Notes: a model not told the origin generated them from the sequence alone. 64,000 bases of DNA from Platanthera guangdongensis (GCA_039583875.1 CM077163.1:114213213-114277212); one strand, 5' to 3'; counted from the stretch's first letter, positions 1-11,884 are shown. Made by a program: numbers and translations.

Positions 1-322
1 GTAGGACCCATTGGTCTAAGATGTAGGTTTCTGTAAAGAAACTGAGTTTGTAAGATCTGTTGATCTGAGTTGAAGAGGAGAAGATATAATCTTATCTAAC
101 ACATTGCTAGTGAGGAAGAAGGGGTAAAGTGGATGTACCTTAGATAGGAGAACCACTATAAAGCTTTTGTGTACTCTGTGGATTGCTTGTGCTGTGTGTT
201 TGTGAATGTTTATTTTTAAGTATATGTTAAACCTTTAGTATTAGAGATAAAGAAATTTAAAAGACACATATTCACCCCCCCCCCCCTTCTAGGTGATTAA
301 ATACCGATAAATTTATCTTTCA
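1..322 (+). repeat. Copia A 5' LTR, 3' portion
   Basis: The window opens inside a copia LTR. It has a run of 12 C at 275-286 inside a short word (TTCACC...CTAGGTG) that recurs, reverse-complemented and diverged, in the LTRs at 5721 and 27285, so these belong to one broad family group. It ends in CA at 321-322, two bases before a Met-tRNA primer-binding site, which fixes the LTR end. The LTR 5' part lies outside the window. Confidence 0.8.
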
Positions 323-324
323 AG

Positions 325-340
325 TGGTATCAGAGGGAGG
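325..340 (+). promoter_or_regulatory. Primer-binding site of copia A
   Basis: TGGTATCAGAGGGAGG matches the 3' end complement of plant initiator Met-tRNA over TGGTATCAGAG, the usual primer for Ty1/copia minus-strand synthesis. It lies two bases after the LTR end. Confidence 0.85.
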
Positions 341-405
341 TTATTCAAAGAAAAACCAAACAGTCAGAAAAAGATCTTAAGAGTGGTTGATACATATCTG
401 ATCTG

Positions 406-1739
406 ATGGCTTCATAATCTCATAGAGAACTTAGTTCTATGAATATGCATATATATACAAAGGATAATTTTTCTATTTGGAAGCCGATGGTGAGATTATT
501 CATGGAGGCATCCGATCCAAGAATTTTTGTCACAGTTCAAGAAGGATCATACATTCCTATGAAAGTATCTGTTTTAGATGCAAATATGCAAATCCCTAAA
601 AGTCTGTCTGAGATGATAAAGGATGAGGTGGTTCTTGCCACCATGGATAAAAGAGCAAAAACATAATTGTCTGTAGAATAGATAATTCAACATTTCAGAA
701 CTTAGTCCACTGTAAAACATCCAAGGAGCTGTGGGATACTCTAATAATCTATATGGAAGGCACTAAGGAAGTCATAGATGACAGAAAGTCTCTACTCAAT
801 CAATAGTATGAGGCTTTCATGCAAGGGAAGACTGATTTTATAGATCTTTGTTATGAAACGTTTTTTAGAATAGTCAATGACTTAAAGAATTATAGCAGAC
901 AATTCTCAAACTATGAGCTTAATGACAAGTTTCTGAGATCCCTAAACAAAGAATGGGACATAAAGATTTATGTTGTAAGAGAAATGAGCAATCTGAGGAA
1001 CATGTTACCCCAGGATTTATATGGGAAGTTGTTGTCACATGAGCTTCAGTTAAATTCTAGAAAATCTGAAGACGAGTCAACTAGAAGTTCAAATCAGACT
1101 AGATCTGTGGCTTTCAAAGTAGACACATCAAAGAAGGCTAAAAGAGAAATTCCATCATCACCAAGAAGGGATGAAGATACAGTTAGTACTAGGACTAGAT
1201 CTTCATCAAAAGAATAGTCAGATGGTGAATTGGCATTGTCCACCAGGCAATTCATGAAGATGATGAAAAGAAGGAAGCAATGGAACAAGAAGACAACATT
1301 TGGGCCAAGTTCCAGCAAAAACAAAGACAAACAGAGAAACCACTCCTTGGTCAGGTATGATTCAAACCAGAACAAACAGATCAAGACTGACATTATTTGT
1401 TATTGCTGTAACAGGCCTGGACATGTCATTGCTGACTGTACAATAAAGAGAAAGGAGAATAAGAAGTACAAGGAAAAGAAGTTCTACAAAGATAACAAGT
1501 CAGAAACGTGTCTGATGGCAAAGAAGCCAAAAACTTTATCTGATAGTGATTCAGATTCAAATGAATCAGATGAAGAACATGCTCACATTGGATTGTTCTC
1601 CTGTGATGAGGAATTCATCAGAGATGCCGTATACAAGGATAGAAACTCCACAACTTCATCACTCCATGGTGACCCTGAATATGATATAGAGGTTAACTTG
1701 ATGACACAGACTAATAATTCAGAAACAGAATTTATTTAA
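406..1739 (+). pseudogene. gag: Copia A gag, Sirevirus-like, broken
   Basis: This is the nucleocapsid/capsid precursor that packages element RNA. The first ATG is at 406 but a stop follows after three codons. The recognisable gag core begins with FSIWKPMVRLFMEASDPRIF (about 469-528). Reading continues in pieces at 439-666, 819-1217 and 1230-1739, separated by stops and frame changes. A CCHC zinc knuckle, CYCCNRPGHVIADC, sits at 1398-1439 and is intact, followed by a lysine-rich and then an acidic serine-rich tail. The same FMEASDPRIF block is encoded on the minus strand near 27100, showing a related family (G). It cannot make a full Gag. Confidence 0.88.
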
Positions 1740-1985
1740 TGTAAGGATACTCAGGTAATCTTTGACAAATCTATTTATTCTACAACTTTTGTATATGAGA
1801 CTGAGGATAAGTCAGACTCATGTATCCCAAAGTTTGATTCACATGAGTCCAACTCTGAGACTGAACTGCAGTAGGTTACAATTAAGTTTGGAAAAGTGCT
1901 AGATGCTCTTGTAAAGATCAAAAAGCTTATCAAAGAACTAGCCATCAATATTGCATCACTAAGAGGTCTCTAGTACCATCATGAG

Positions 1986-2680
1986 ATGGCCACTCAGCAG
2001 ATTGGTCTTCAAAGTTTAAAGTTTGCTAAGCTAACTAATATCATTGATGATCAAATCATGTTGCTCAAACAAAGGGATACAATCATTCAGGAGTTAGAAC
2101 TCAAACTCCAGAATGAGAAAAGACTTGTTCAGCAGTTCTCTAAACCTAAGACTGTGCTCCCCATTATAGATACCTTCTCAAGAACTCCTGAAAGTGGACT
2201 TGGTTATGTTAAACCTAAGAGAATGAGAGACAAAAAGCTGACAGGACAAAAGGGTCCAGTCATGCCACAAACTGTGTTTCAGACTAAGTGAAAAAAATCC
2301 AGAAGTCTGGACTAGGAGCACCTAGCACATCTATGAATAGGAAAGATATTCCTAATGTGTTTACTCCACGGAGGACTGTTGTGACTGTGAGGAAAAACAA
2401 CAACTTGCCCACAGGAAAAATGCAACTGTAAAAGCTGCTGATTCCTGTCCGATGGAATGTCAGCATAAAGTTCATATTTTGCCTCCAAAGAGGAGATACA
2501 ACAGATATAAGTGCTAGTATTGTGGAATGATTGGACACTTTGCCCTGGACTGCTCGTTCAATCACGCAGTGTCTCCTGGGCAAAAAATATACCTAGCTAA
2601 GAAATATCCAAGTTGTCTCAATTGAGCCCCAGCTAACAAGCACCTACGACCCAAGACAATTTGGGTTCCAAAGGATAAAT
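1986..2680 (+). pseudogene. Copia A gag-pol junction with second zinc knuckle
   Basis: An open stretch at 1986-2291 encodes a helical, glutamine- and leucine-rich segment likely to form a coiled coil (LLKQRDTIIQELELKLQ). Further on, at 2512-2553, the frame KC(stop)YCGMIGHFALDC is a second CCHC zinc knuckle broken by one TAG. Two knuckles before the protease is the arrangement seen in SIRE1-type copia elements (family knowledge). Several stops and frameshifts separate the pieces. Confidence 0.7.
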
Positions 2681-2730
2681 AAATCTTTATTTTGCAGGTA
2701 TGTCCAAGCACCAGAGATAGACCCATCTGA

Positions 2731-3102
2731 TACTTGGATATTGGATGTTCCAGACACATAACTAGAATAAAGAGTAATTTTAGGGAGTTTATTCCAGTGA
2801 AGGATGGACCAAAGGTGATCTTTGGTGGAGCTAACAAAGGGATTACCAGAGATTATGGTAATATTTCAAATGGATTAGTCATTTTCACTAAAGTATCTTA
2901 TGTGGAAGGGTTGCAATACAACCTTATAAGCATAAGCCAACTTTGTGATCTTGGCTATGACATTTCATTCCATAAGGATGAGTGCGACATAAAGAAGTCA
3001 AGTGACCAAGAGGTCATCTTAACAGGCACTAGGTGTGGGAATGTGTATTGTTTAATTTTTTTGTTTAAACTCAAAATCTCCCATATGCCTAGTTGCAAAT
3101 GA
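2731..3102 (+). pseudogene. Copia A protease remnant
   Basis: The aspartic protease that cleaves the polyprotein. The reading YLDIGCSRHITRIKSNF corresponds to the usual copia motif YLDSGCSRHMT; the catalytic Asp is kept but the following Ser is Ile. Downstream, YVEGLQYNLISISQLCDLGY is the conserved end-of-protease block of copia polyproteins. A stop lies immediately upstream, so it is not joined to gag in one frame. Confidence 0.85.
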
Positions 3103-4276
3103 GAAAGCCTCACACTATGTCAAAAAACACAAGAGGATAGCTCATTTGAAGTATAAAACCAAAGACAAGCTATTCTGTAAAGAGCTAGTTAGGAATGGTC
3201 CTAACATTAAATGCACTAAGAAGAGCATTTGCTCTGCATGCCAAAAAGGCAAGCAGACCAAAGTTTCCTTCAAAAGCACTTAAACCAAAATCTCTATGAG
3301 GTGTTTATACCTCTTGCATATTTACTTGTTTGGTCCTATGCCAGTTCGTAGTTTAGGTAGTAAAGTCTATACCTTTGTGGTTGTTGATGACTAATCTAGA
3401 TTTACTTGGGTTTTCTTTTTAAGGAAAAAATTAAAACTCATGATGTCTTCAAGACATTTGTAAAATAAATATATAATGAATTGAATAGTTCTGTTGTTAG
3501 AATCAGAAGTTATCATGGAACTGAGTATCAATCTGAATGCAAGACAAAAGTTTTGTGAAGAACTTGGGATTCAGCAAGAGTTTTTCTCTCCAAGAATAAC
3601 CAAGTAAAATGGGATTACTGAGAGAAAGAAAAGGACTCTCATTGAGAATGGAAGAACCATGTTGAGTGATTCTTCTCTCCCAGAATATTTCTTGGCTAGA
3701 GCTCTTAACGCCGCATGTCATGTTCTTAGTATATCTTCAATTAACAAAATCCTGAATAAGACTCCTTATGAGCTAATGAAGGGCAGAAAACTAGACTTGA
3801 CCTACTTCAGAATCTTTAGATATAGTTGTTTTGTCCTTAATAATGGGAAAACATACTTAACTATGTTTTCTGGGAAGTCCTATGAAAGCATATTTGTTGG
3901 TTATAATAACCATAATAAGGTCTATAGGGTCTATAACTTGAGGGATCAAGTTGTAGAGGAGACTGTTCATGTTGTATTTGATAAAAGTTCAATGTATTAT
4001 AATGATAAGCCATGTACATCAAGCACAATAGGAGAAGACTTGAAGCTAAAGGAGTTGTCAATAGAAGACTCTGATCCAGCGAGCCAAAGTATACAAGATG
4101 GAGTCACATTGTTGAGGAAGAACTTGCGTAGGAACAACCAAAAGAAGAGACTCATCAACAAGATGATGTTGTTCAAAGAGAAGAGTCACATTACCAGTTG
4201 CTGTCAGACATCTAAGGGATCATCTAAGGGAACTGATCATTGGAGATGCAGCTCATGGTATGACCACAAGAAGTAG
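3103..4276 (+). pseudogene. Copia A integrase, catalytic residues lost
   Basis: The integrase inserts the cDNA into chromosomes. The N-terminal HHCC zinc domain is readable (AHLKYK...ICSACQKGKQTK, about 3139-3270). The core reads LHIYLFGP where the family has HIDLFGP, and RIRSYHGTEY where it has RSDHGTEF, so both catalytic Asp are Tyr. The third acidic residue (TERKKRTL, near 3625) is kept. The C-terminal part, 3659-4276, is one open frame with the usual NKTPYELMKGRK and FVGYNNHNK blocks. Multiple stops occur before 3659. Confidence 0.85.
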
Positions 4277-4306
4277 ACATCACAACACTATAATGTACTT
4301 AAGTTT

Positions 4307-5079
4307 TTGTCTCAAACAGAACCAAAGAAGTTTGAAGAAGCCAATATAGGCTCATTTTGGATAGGGGTTATGCAAGAAGAATTGGACATGTTCAAGAGAT
4401 GTAATGTCTTGAAGCTAGTTTTCAGACTAGATGACTGTAACATCATAGGAACCAAGTGGATCTACAAGAACAAACTAGATGAGATTGGTGTTATAGTCAG
4501 AAATAAGGCTAGACTGGTTGCAAAGGGCTATAGACAAGAAGAGGTTATAGATTTTGATCAAACCTTTGCACCAGTGGCTAGATTGGAAGCTATTAGACTC
4601 TTCCTGGCATATGCAGCCTACAAAGAATTCAAGGTTTACTAAATGGATTTGAAGTCAGCCTTCATTAATGGTAACCTCAAAGCAAGGGTCTATATTGAGC
4701 AACCCTCAAGTTTTATTGACTCTACTCATCCTAATATTTTTTATCTTTTATTAAGAGTTCTCTACGGATTAAAACTAGCCCTAAGGGAATGGTATGAGAT
4801 TCTGTCTAAATTCTTTCTAGATAATAAATTCTCAAGAGGGAAAATAGACAAAACATTATTCCTAACAGAAGTCAAAGGCAAGACCATCTTAGCACAAATA
4901 TATGTAGATGACATTATATTTGGTTCTACTAATGAGTCACTTCGCACTAAGTTTGCCAAACTTATGCAAGATAAGTTTGAGATGAGTAGTATGGGTGAAC
5001 TCAAGTGTTTCTTGGGTCTCCAAGATAAGCAAACTATTGATGGACTTTTCATTAGTCAGTTAAGTTCACCAAGGAGTTA
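4307..5079 (+). pseudogene. Copia A reverse transcriptase
   Basis: RT copies element RNA to DNA. Two adjacent open segments in one frame (4307-4642 and 4643-5080) are separated only by a TAA, in ...FKVY(stop)MDLKSAFING, where the family has VYQMDVKSAFLNG. The fingers block [14 protein letters not shown]...[14 protein letters not shown] and the palm motif YVDDIIFGS are intact. Past GELKCFLGLQ the frame degrades. Confidence 0.9.
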
Positions 5080-5094
5080 ATCAAGAAGTAAGGC

Positions 5095-5720
5095 ATGAAA
5101 ACAACAACTTACATGAGAACTCCTATGGCATCCAGTATATCTTTAGATAAGGATGGTGCTGGCAAGCCAGATGATATCACCTTTTATAGGGGAATAGTTG
5201 GTTCACTACGCTATCTAACTGTTAGTAGACCAGACATAATGTATGCTACTTGTGTCTGTGCTAGCTATCAAGCTTGCCCTATGGAGTCTCACTATACAGT
5301 AGTCAAAAGAAGATTGAGATATCTAAAAGGCACACCTATTCTTGGCCTATGGTATCACGGGAATAGTGATTTTGAACTAACAGGATTTTCAAATGCAGAT
5401 TATGCAAGTTGTAAAAAAGACAAGAAAGGAACTTCAGGTTAATGTCAGTTCCTTGGAAGAAGGCTATTATCATGGAGCAACAAAAAACAAATAAGTGTAG
5501 CAATATCCACTGCTGAATCTGAGTACATTTCCGTTGGAAGTTGTTGTGCACAATTGCTTTGGATTCAACATCAATTACAAGACTACAACATTCAACTAAG
5601 TAAAACTCCATTATATTGTGATTCTACTAGTTCCATTTCAATTGTAAATAATCTTGTGTCACATAGTAGAATTAAACATATTGAGATTAGATATGTAAAG
5701 TGTTTGTTTAAGATAGAGAG
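5095..5720 (+). pseudogene. Copia A RNase H, truncated by LTR D
   Basis: RT connection and RNase H domain. Recognisable blocks are YRGIVGSLRYLTVSRPDIMYA, YHGNSDFELTGFSNADYASCKKDKKGTSG (first acidic residue is Asn in the family position GYSDADYAG) and ISTAESEYIS. After IKHIEIRY the family sequence stops and LTR D begins at 5721. The last 30 or so residues and the spacer to the third ORF are absent here. Confidence 0.85.
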
Positions 5721-6332
5721 TGACCTAGAGGAGGGGTGAATAGGTCCAATAAAAGTCATGGCTACTTTAAGTTACAGAAATTTCTTAGTGTGTTTATTAA
5801 TTTAACCACAGTTTTCAAGAGCATATTTGATCTACTAAAAATAGCACATATCAAATTTAACTAACACAACACACATCACAGCACAAATCATAGCACAACA
5901 CAGCATAACACACAATAATGTTAGAGTGGTGCCCCAATTTATGAGTACATCCACTTTCCTACTGCGCCTATCTACCAATGAACTAGATTCGGCGAAAATC
6001 CTCCGTATTTTTCCTTAGATCCTCAGATCGTACACCTCAAATCTCAACTGGCTCCTATAACTCAGACAAGGCAGTGTCCTACCTTAGGTCCTCAAGATCC
6101 TACAACTCAGGTTCCACTTCAAGAATCCTACCTCAGAGTGCACCTTCACTCCTACTCCTAAGGGAAACCCTTTCCCTATAATCTCAGAACCTTCTAATTC
6201 CTACAATTTAGAGAAATTTCCCCTTCTCCTACCTCAGGCTCACAACCCTACCTTAGCCTTAATAATTTAGGCTTACAACTCAGAGAAATCAATCTCATAC
6301 ACCTTAGATATACTAATAGATCTTACAAAATT
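5721..6332 (-). repeat. Copia D 3' LTR, R/U5 half
   Basis: Read on the minus strand this is the 3' half of a copia LTR. On the plus strand it starts TGACCTAGAGG and contains GGGGTGAATAGG, the reverse complement of the word near the end of LTR A. It then resembles LTR A and LTR G in reverse, with repeated CCTACAACTCAG-type words (6040-6300). It is interrupted at 6333 by copia B and resumes at 20324. Reassembled, the LTR is about 1.74 kb. It interrupts the RNase H of copia A. Confidence 0.75.
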
Positions 6333-6761
6333 TGTTGTAGGATGGAGACCGGGCGGTCTGTTACTGTTCGGAGACCGGGCGGTCTGGCGGTTTCTCCTAG
6401 CAGTTTGTGTGCCGGACTGTTGTTGTTTCATATCCCAGCGGTCAGGAGGCTTGTCTTAGATGACTTGGAGACCAAGCGGTCTAGCGGTCTCCTGTGACGG
6501 CTTGCTCTTTGTGTGCTTATTCTATCCTCCTGTTGGTGGTCGGGCGGTTAGCCGGTTTGTCTAACCGCACGGCTTGTCCGGTTTGTCTTTTTGTAAAGCC
6601 GCATATGCTTGTAAATTTTTAGTCTCACATTGCTTAATTGTAATCTCTCTCATCTCCTCCATTCTATAAAAGGGAGGCTATACCATTGTAATTAATCACT
6701 TTTTTGGATAATAAAGTTTACATTACTCCAATTTTTCGGTCTGTTATTTTCTGTTCGCACA
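6333..6761 (+). repeat. Copia B 5' LTR
   Basis: Begins TGTTGTAGG and ends GCACA. U3 carries near-perfect palindromes AGACCGGGCGGTCT at 6346-6359 and 6372-6385, AGACCAAGCGGTCT at 6469-6482, and the inverted pair CGGTTAG/CTAACCG at 6545-6567. A TATA box (CTATAAAAGGG) lies near 6664-6674. The primer-binding site follows at once. Confidence 0.93.
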
Positions 6762-6775
6762 TGGTATCAAAGGAC
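6762..6775 (+). promoter_or_regulatory. Primer-binding site of copia B
   Basis: TGGTATCAAAGGAC directly abuts the LTR end and matches the Met-tRNA complement over TGGTATCA. Confidence 0.85.
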
Positions 6776-7185
6776 TCGGTCCTTTCCTCCTGATTGTGTG
6801 CGCTATCTCTATTCTCGCGGCTTATTCCTTCTTTCCGCGACCTGTTTTCGCAGCTTGATTCCTCTTCTGCCCATTGCACTGTTCGCGCGGCTTGTTCCTT
6901 CTCACGACCTATTCTCGCGGCTTGTTTCTGCTTTCCGCGACCTGTCTTCGTGGCTTGTTTCCTTGCTTCCCTTCCCTAGCCACTCCTCTTCTTTATTGCT
7001 GCGACCTATCCTTTAAGTCGCTGCGACGTGTCCTCTTCTTTGTTACTGCGACCTGTCCTTTAAGTCGTCGTGACCTGTTCTAGCCGCACTCCTCTTCTTA
7101 GTTGACGCGACCTGTTTCTTGTCGCCGCGACCTAGTTAGCCTCCCACCTTCTAGCTGCGACTTGTTTCTTCTGCTGTTTTCTTCT
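6776..7185 (+). repeat. Copia B untranslated leader with GCGACCTGT repeats
   Basis: A 5' leader between PBS and gag ATG. It is built of degenerate repeats of CCGCGACCTGT / GCGGCTTGTTCC, roughly ten copies between about 6836 and 7172. The short open frames across it are low-complexity and overlap in all three frames, so they are not genes. Confidence 0.65.
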
Positions 7186-8095
7186 ATGGCCCACTCTGAT
7201 ATCTCCACCACCAATACTCCTGTTGCCGCTCTTCCTCCTACACCTCCCACTCCTTCTGGTAATCTGGGCACCTCTTCCAAGCTTATTGGTCCCAAGTATC
7301 CAGATTAGAGTGTCTCCTTCACCTTACTCCTCCGCTCTCAACACAAACATCATCATCTCACAGATGACCCTCCTCCACTTGATTCCCCTCTCTTTGATGA
7401 CTGGGATGCCAGAGATGCTCTTGTCCGCACATGGCTGGCTAACAGCCTTTCTGATGAATGTATTCCTATCATCTGCCACAATGAAACTGTCAAGGCTGCT
7501 TGGCTACATCTTTCCGCTCTCTACTCCAAAGGGGCCCAGACGTCTCGCATCTATACTTTATATGCTACCTCTTTGCCCGTCCCTCCAAGTCTCCCACAGC
7601 GACTTACCAACAAGTTCAGGCTCCCGGAGCCAAAATTCTTCAAAACCGCCCCTTCTTTGCTGATCTCGCTGAGCAACACAAACACTTCCAGGAGGTTCTG
7701 ATGTGTGTTATCTTCTCCGCCTTCCAGAGTCCTATGACATGATCCGTCAACAAATCCTTGGTGAGGCGGAGTCTCCCACCCTGGATGCCACCGCTACTCG
7801 CATTGCTGCTGTCACTTATTTGCTCCAACGTCCGATGTTATCCTTACGTCCTCAATCGGACAACTCAGCTCACCATACACAGCGTGGTGGCTCTGTTGGC
7901 TGCCATCTCCCCTCCAGCGAATTTGGTGCTGCTCGCTTCCTGTGCTCTCATTGTGGCCGCACTGGCCATACAGTTGATCGTTGTAGGAAGAAACATCCTC
8001 ACCTCCGCCCATCTGGCAACGCTTACTCTTCCTCTATGAGGCCATCCGCCTCTGTGGTAACATCTTCAGGTAGTGCCCACGTCTCTACTCAAGGT
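7186..8095 (+). pseudogene. gag: Copia B gag, frameshifted
   Basis: The likely start is ATG at 7186 (MAHSDISTTNTPVAAL). The frame stops at 7306 with TAG, probably from Trp. Gag-like sequence continues in other frames (FDDWDARDALVRTWLANSLS; LPESYDMIRQQILGE). A CCHC zinc knuckle CSHCGRTGHTVDRC lies at about 7952-7993, followed by KKHPHLRP, which is typical of copia Gag just upstream of protease. At least two frameshifts separate start and knuckle. Confidence 0.85.
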
Positions 8096-9660
8096 AAATG
8101 GCTGATCGATTCTGGTGCTACCAATCATATGACCGGCAATCCGCACTATTTTTCTCTCCTACAACAACATGATTGGTTACCCTCGGTCCTTGTTGCGGAC
8201 GACTCTCCCTCACCGGTCATGGAATAGGGGTTGTTCAAGTTACTCCGTCTCTTAGATTGGTGGATACCCTCTATGTGCCCAAGTTCCCATGCAACTTATT
8301 ATCTGTCACTTCTCTTTGCAAACAACTACAATGCTCTGTTACATTCACATCTATTTCTTGTTCTTTTCAGGATCAGGACACCAAGCGGATGAGTGCTACT
8401 GGGACTGAGAGCGGCGGCCTCTACTTCCTCAACAATGTTTGTGCATTCTCCGCCTTCTCTACATATTCTACTGATCTTCTCCAGTGTCACCTTCGCCTTG
8501 GTCATGTTCCTCCCCGTCTTCTTCATCAGCTTCTACAACATCTCCCTCTAGAAGGCCCACCGCTCAACTGTGAAGCATGTCAACTCGGTAAGCATAACCG
8601 CTCTTACTTCCCACCAAAGCAAGGTCGTGGATCTTCCCGGCAGTTTGACCTTGTTCACTCCGACATTTGGGGTCCGGCTCCTACCCTCACCATTGGTCGG
8701 GGTAGTTCATATTTTGTAATATTTATCGATGAATTCTCTAGATGTACATGGGTGTATCTTTTAAAAGATCGCTCAGAACATTTTTCTGTATGGATAACTT
8801 TCTATCATATGGTTACAACTCAATTTGATGCGTCTATTAAAATTTTTCATTCTAACAACGCTAAAGAATATCTTAGTCATGCCTTCACTTCCTTTTGTGT
8901 GCAACATGGTATTATTCATCAAACTACCTGTGTATATACCTCGCAACAAAATGGGGTGGCGGAATGCAAGAACCGTCACCTTCTTGATGTCGCTCGCACT
9001 TTGATGACACAAATGCACGTTCCTCGCTCATATTGGGCATACGCTATCCTCCTCGCCTGTTACCTAATTAATCGCATTCTGTCCATAGTTCTTCATGGCC
9101 AAACTACATTCTCTCTTCTCTATCCTGGCAAGGATGCATTTCCTCTTCCTCTGCGTATCTTTGGGTCCACGGCGTTTGTGCACATTCCTTCTGCAACCCA
9201 TGACAAACATGACTCCCGTGCCACCAAATGTATCTTTTTGGGTTACTCAACTACCCAAAAGGCTACTATTGTTTTGATCCCGTTCAGCGGAAACAATTCG
9301 TCTCCGCAGATTTCACATTCTTCGAGAATGTTTCTTATTTCTCCTCCAACCCCACTCCAGCTCCACCTCCTTCTCTCACCGTCCCCTCCACCATGTTTAC
9401 TCTCGTCGAGCTTTTCCCTCCATCACCTCCACCATCTCCTCCTTCCCTCCCTTCGACATCACCACCCCCATCTCCTTCTTCTTCGCGGCCGTCTCTCTCC
9501 TCTCCCGAGCCAGCTCTCTTCGCCACGGATGCTCCGATTACTGAGGAACATGCTGTTGTTTCATATGATTGTCTGACTCCTTCTCGCAGAGCGTTTGCAT
9601 TGGCTATCTCTGAGACCACCACTCCCTACACCTACCAGGAGGCTCTCACTATTCCTCATT
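8096..9660 (+). pseudogene. Copia B protease and integrase
   Basis: Protease motif WLIDSGATNHMTG is at about 8098-8136 with the catalytic DSG intact. A frameshift near 8213 moves reading into the frame that encodes the rest. In integrase, the HHCC zinc domain is complete (HLRLGH...CEACQLGKH). The catalytic core has Asp in VHSDIWGP, but the second Asp is Asn in FHSNNAKEY; the Glu is present in QNGVAECKNRHL. Near 9260 a second frameshift occurs after FLGYSTTQK. A proline/serine-rich linker (9340-9520) leads to RT. Confidence 0.9.
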
Positions 9661-9674
9661 GGAAGACTGCCATG

Positions 9675-10947
9675 GATTAGGAAATTGCTACCCTCACTGA
9701 ATGAGGGACCTGGACCCTAGTTCCCCCACCATTGGGCACGGATATTGTTGGCTGTCGTTGGGTCTTTGTTGTAAAATTCCATCCCGATGGCAGCGTGGAT
9801 CGCTATAAGGCCTGCCTGGTGGCCAAAGGTTTCACTCAGACCTATGGTGTTGATTACTTCGATACCTTCTCTCCCGTGGCTCGTCTCAGCACCATTTGGG
9901 TCCTTCTCTATGTCGCTGTCAACAGGGATTGGCTCATTTCCCATCTGGATGTTAAGAATGCTTTCCTCTATGGTGATCTACAAGAAGATATTTACATTGA
10001 GCAACCTCCTGGGTATGTTGCTTAGGGGGAGACACAAGTATGCCGGCTAAAGTAGGCTATCTATGGCCTCAAGCAGAGTCCTCGTGCCTGGTTTTACAAG
10101 TTTAGTGGCATTATTGTGGCCATTGGTTTTACAAGAAGCTCAGTAGATCACTCCTTGTTTGTTCGGAAAATCGCCTCTGGTCTGGTTGTTCTTGCGGTTT
10201 ATGTTGATGATATTCTTCTTACTGTCAATGACCAGGATTGGGGATTATTGACAATGAAACACCTTTGTCAACACCTGATCACAAAGGATATGGGATTCCT
10301 GAAATACTTTCTGGGGATTGAAATCTCTAGGAAGCCTAACTCCATGGTCCTTTCCCAACGGAAGTATGCTCTTGATATTTTAAAGGAGGCAGGATTGACT
10401 GGTGCTAAACCTTCACGTTGTCCTATGGCTGCTGTAGAAGACAATACTTGGACAGATGACTCGCCTCTTCTATCCGATCTTACGAGGTACCGGCGTCTGG
10501 AGGGCAAGCTCATTTATCTCACGGTAACCAGACCCGACATTTCTTATGATGTTGGCAAGGTGAGCCAGTTCATGCAAGCTCCTAGGGAGTGTCATCTACA
10601 ATCTACCCTAAGGATATTAGAGTATATTAAAGCAGCACCAGGGAAAGGACTCCTCTTTCAAAAGAATGGTCACCTAAGGGTTGAAGTGTACTCTAATTCA
10701 AGTTATGCTGATGACAAAGGTGACCACAAATCGACATCAGGTTTCTGCACGTTTGTTGGAGGCAATCTTGTGAGTTGGAAGAACAAGAAACAGTCTGTGG
10801 TTTCCAGGTCTAGTGCAGAGGCGGATTATCGCAGCATGGTATTGACTACATGTGAGTTGAAAAGGTTGTGTGCTCTCATGCTTGATTTAGGAGAGGTTTA
10901 CAACTATCCTCTTCCTATGTTCTGTTACAACAAGGTCGCGATATACA
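9675..10947 (+). pseudogene. Copia B RT and RNase H, 5' part
   Basis: RT motifs read in one frame with in-frame stops (at 9678, 9703, 10023 and 10050): [47 protein letters not shown], and the palm YVDDILLTVN. Then YRRLEGKLIYLTVTRPDISY and RNase H (SYADDKGDHKSTSGFC, SRSSAEADYRSM). The first RNase H acidic residue is Asn (VEVYSNSSYA, usually YSDAD). The frame is cut at AIY|I by element E and resumes at 19699. Open reading continues artificially about 300 bases into the E LTR. Confidence 0.92.
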
Positions 10948-11608
10948 TGATAAGCCCGGAATCCGCGACCTGCCCGCGCAGCTTTCCAGACCGGGCGGCC
11001 TGCCTACTCAAGCCGCCAAGCCTCCCAAGCCGGGCGGTCTCCATGTCAGGCCGCTGCCAACGCCGACCATGCTCAGCGACAAGGCCCAAGGACCCAGCCG
11101 TCAGCTCGCCCGGAGGAATCCGCCAGGCCGCGCGGCTTCCCTCCTTTCTTGTTTCTTTCTCTTTTGCTTCCCCTCACCTCTGCCCGGTTCTCCTGTACCC
11201 CAGGCAGCCGGTAATTTTAGCCCTGCCCGTTTGGGCAGGCCCCCGAGCCTATAAATAGGGGGAGGGTGCACTCCCCAAGACACCATGACTGGGATCCAGT
11301 AGCTCGCCTGTTAAGAGCTGCGGTCTCAAGTCTAGTGTATTGCGGCTTGTAGCCCGGCCGGCTTCTTCTTTTACTTGTTGTAACTGTTTCTTATTTGAAG
11401 TAAAGGAAAGCCCGCCGCAAGAGTGGCATTTAAGCCGCGGCGGGCGAACTCTGCTGTTGCCGCTGCCGGCGGCCCCCTTTTCCGGTCCTTTAGCCGCGAC
11501 CGCTAGTAACCGATTGGTCGACAGTCTTCTCCTTTCCTCCCCTATTCCCCGGTGTTCGAACCGTTAGCTGGTGGTGCCCGACTCCCTGTCCGTTTTCGTG
11601 CATCAACA
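10948..11608 (+). repeat. Element E 5' LTR
   Basis: Starts TGATAAG. The U3 includes GACCGGGCGGCC and GCCGGGCGGTCT (10990-11041), short near-palindromes like those in the LTR of its host copia B. A TATA box, CCTATAAATAGGG, is at about 11248-11260. The LTR ends ATCAACA at 11608. No standard Met- or Asp-tRNA primer-binding site is visible right after it (GTTAACACGCGACC); I cannot assign the primer tRNA. Confidence 0.93.
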
Positions 11609-11884
11609 GTTAACACGCGACCTTCAGATCTCGACTAATCGATGAAATCAGCGGTCTAGCTAATTAGACCGCTCTATCTTCTAGAGTTCGACGACCTGTC
11701 GAGCAAGCCGCGGTTTCGCCGGCTAAGGTTTTCAGCCCGCCTCCAGTGCTGTAGAACCTGGCTTTCTATCCGCTCTCTTTTCAGCCGGTCTTCTTATCGG
11801 TTTGCAGTATCGTCTAGCCGCCACGTTAAGCCGCCGCTGTTCTGCGGTCTCTTGCAAAAGTTCGGCTATTTCTCTCTTTTCAAG
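11609..11884 (+). other. Element E leader
   Basis: Untranslated stretch between LTR and gag ATG. It contains an inverted pair GCGGTCTAGCTAATTAGACCGC at 11652-11673, an almost perfect hairpin. No coding potential is evident. Confidence 0.6.

Noticed and set aside
10116..11258. A 380-codon open frame joining copia B RNase H to GC-rich sequence
   Set aside because: From 10948 on it reads into the LTR of element E; it is an accidental chimera of the insertion, not a fusion gene.
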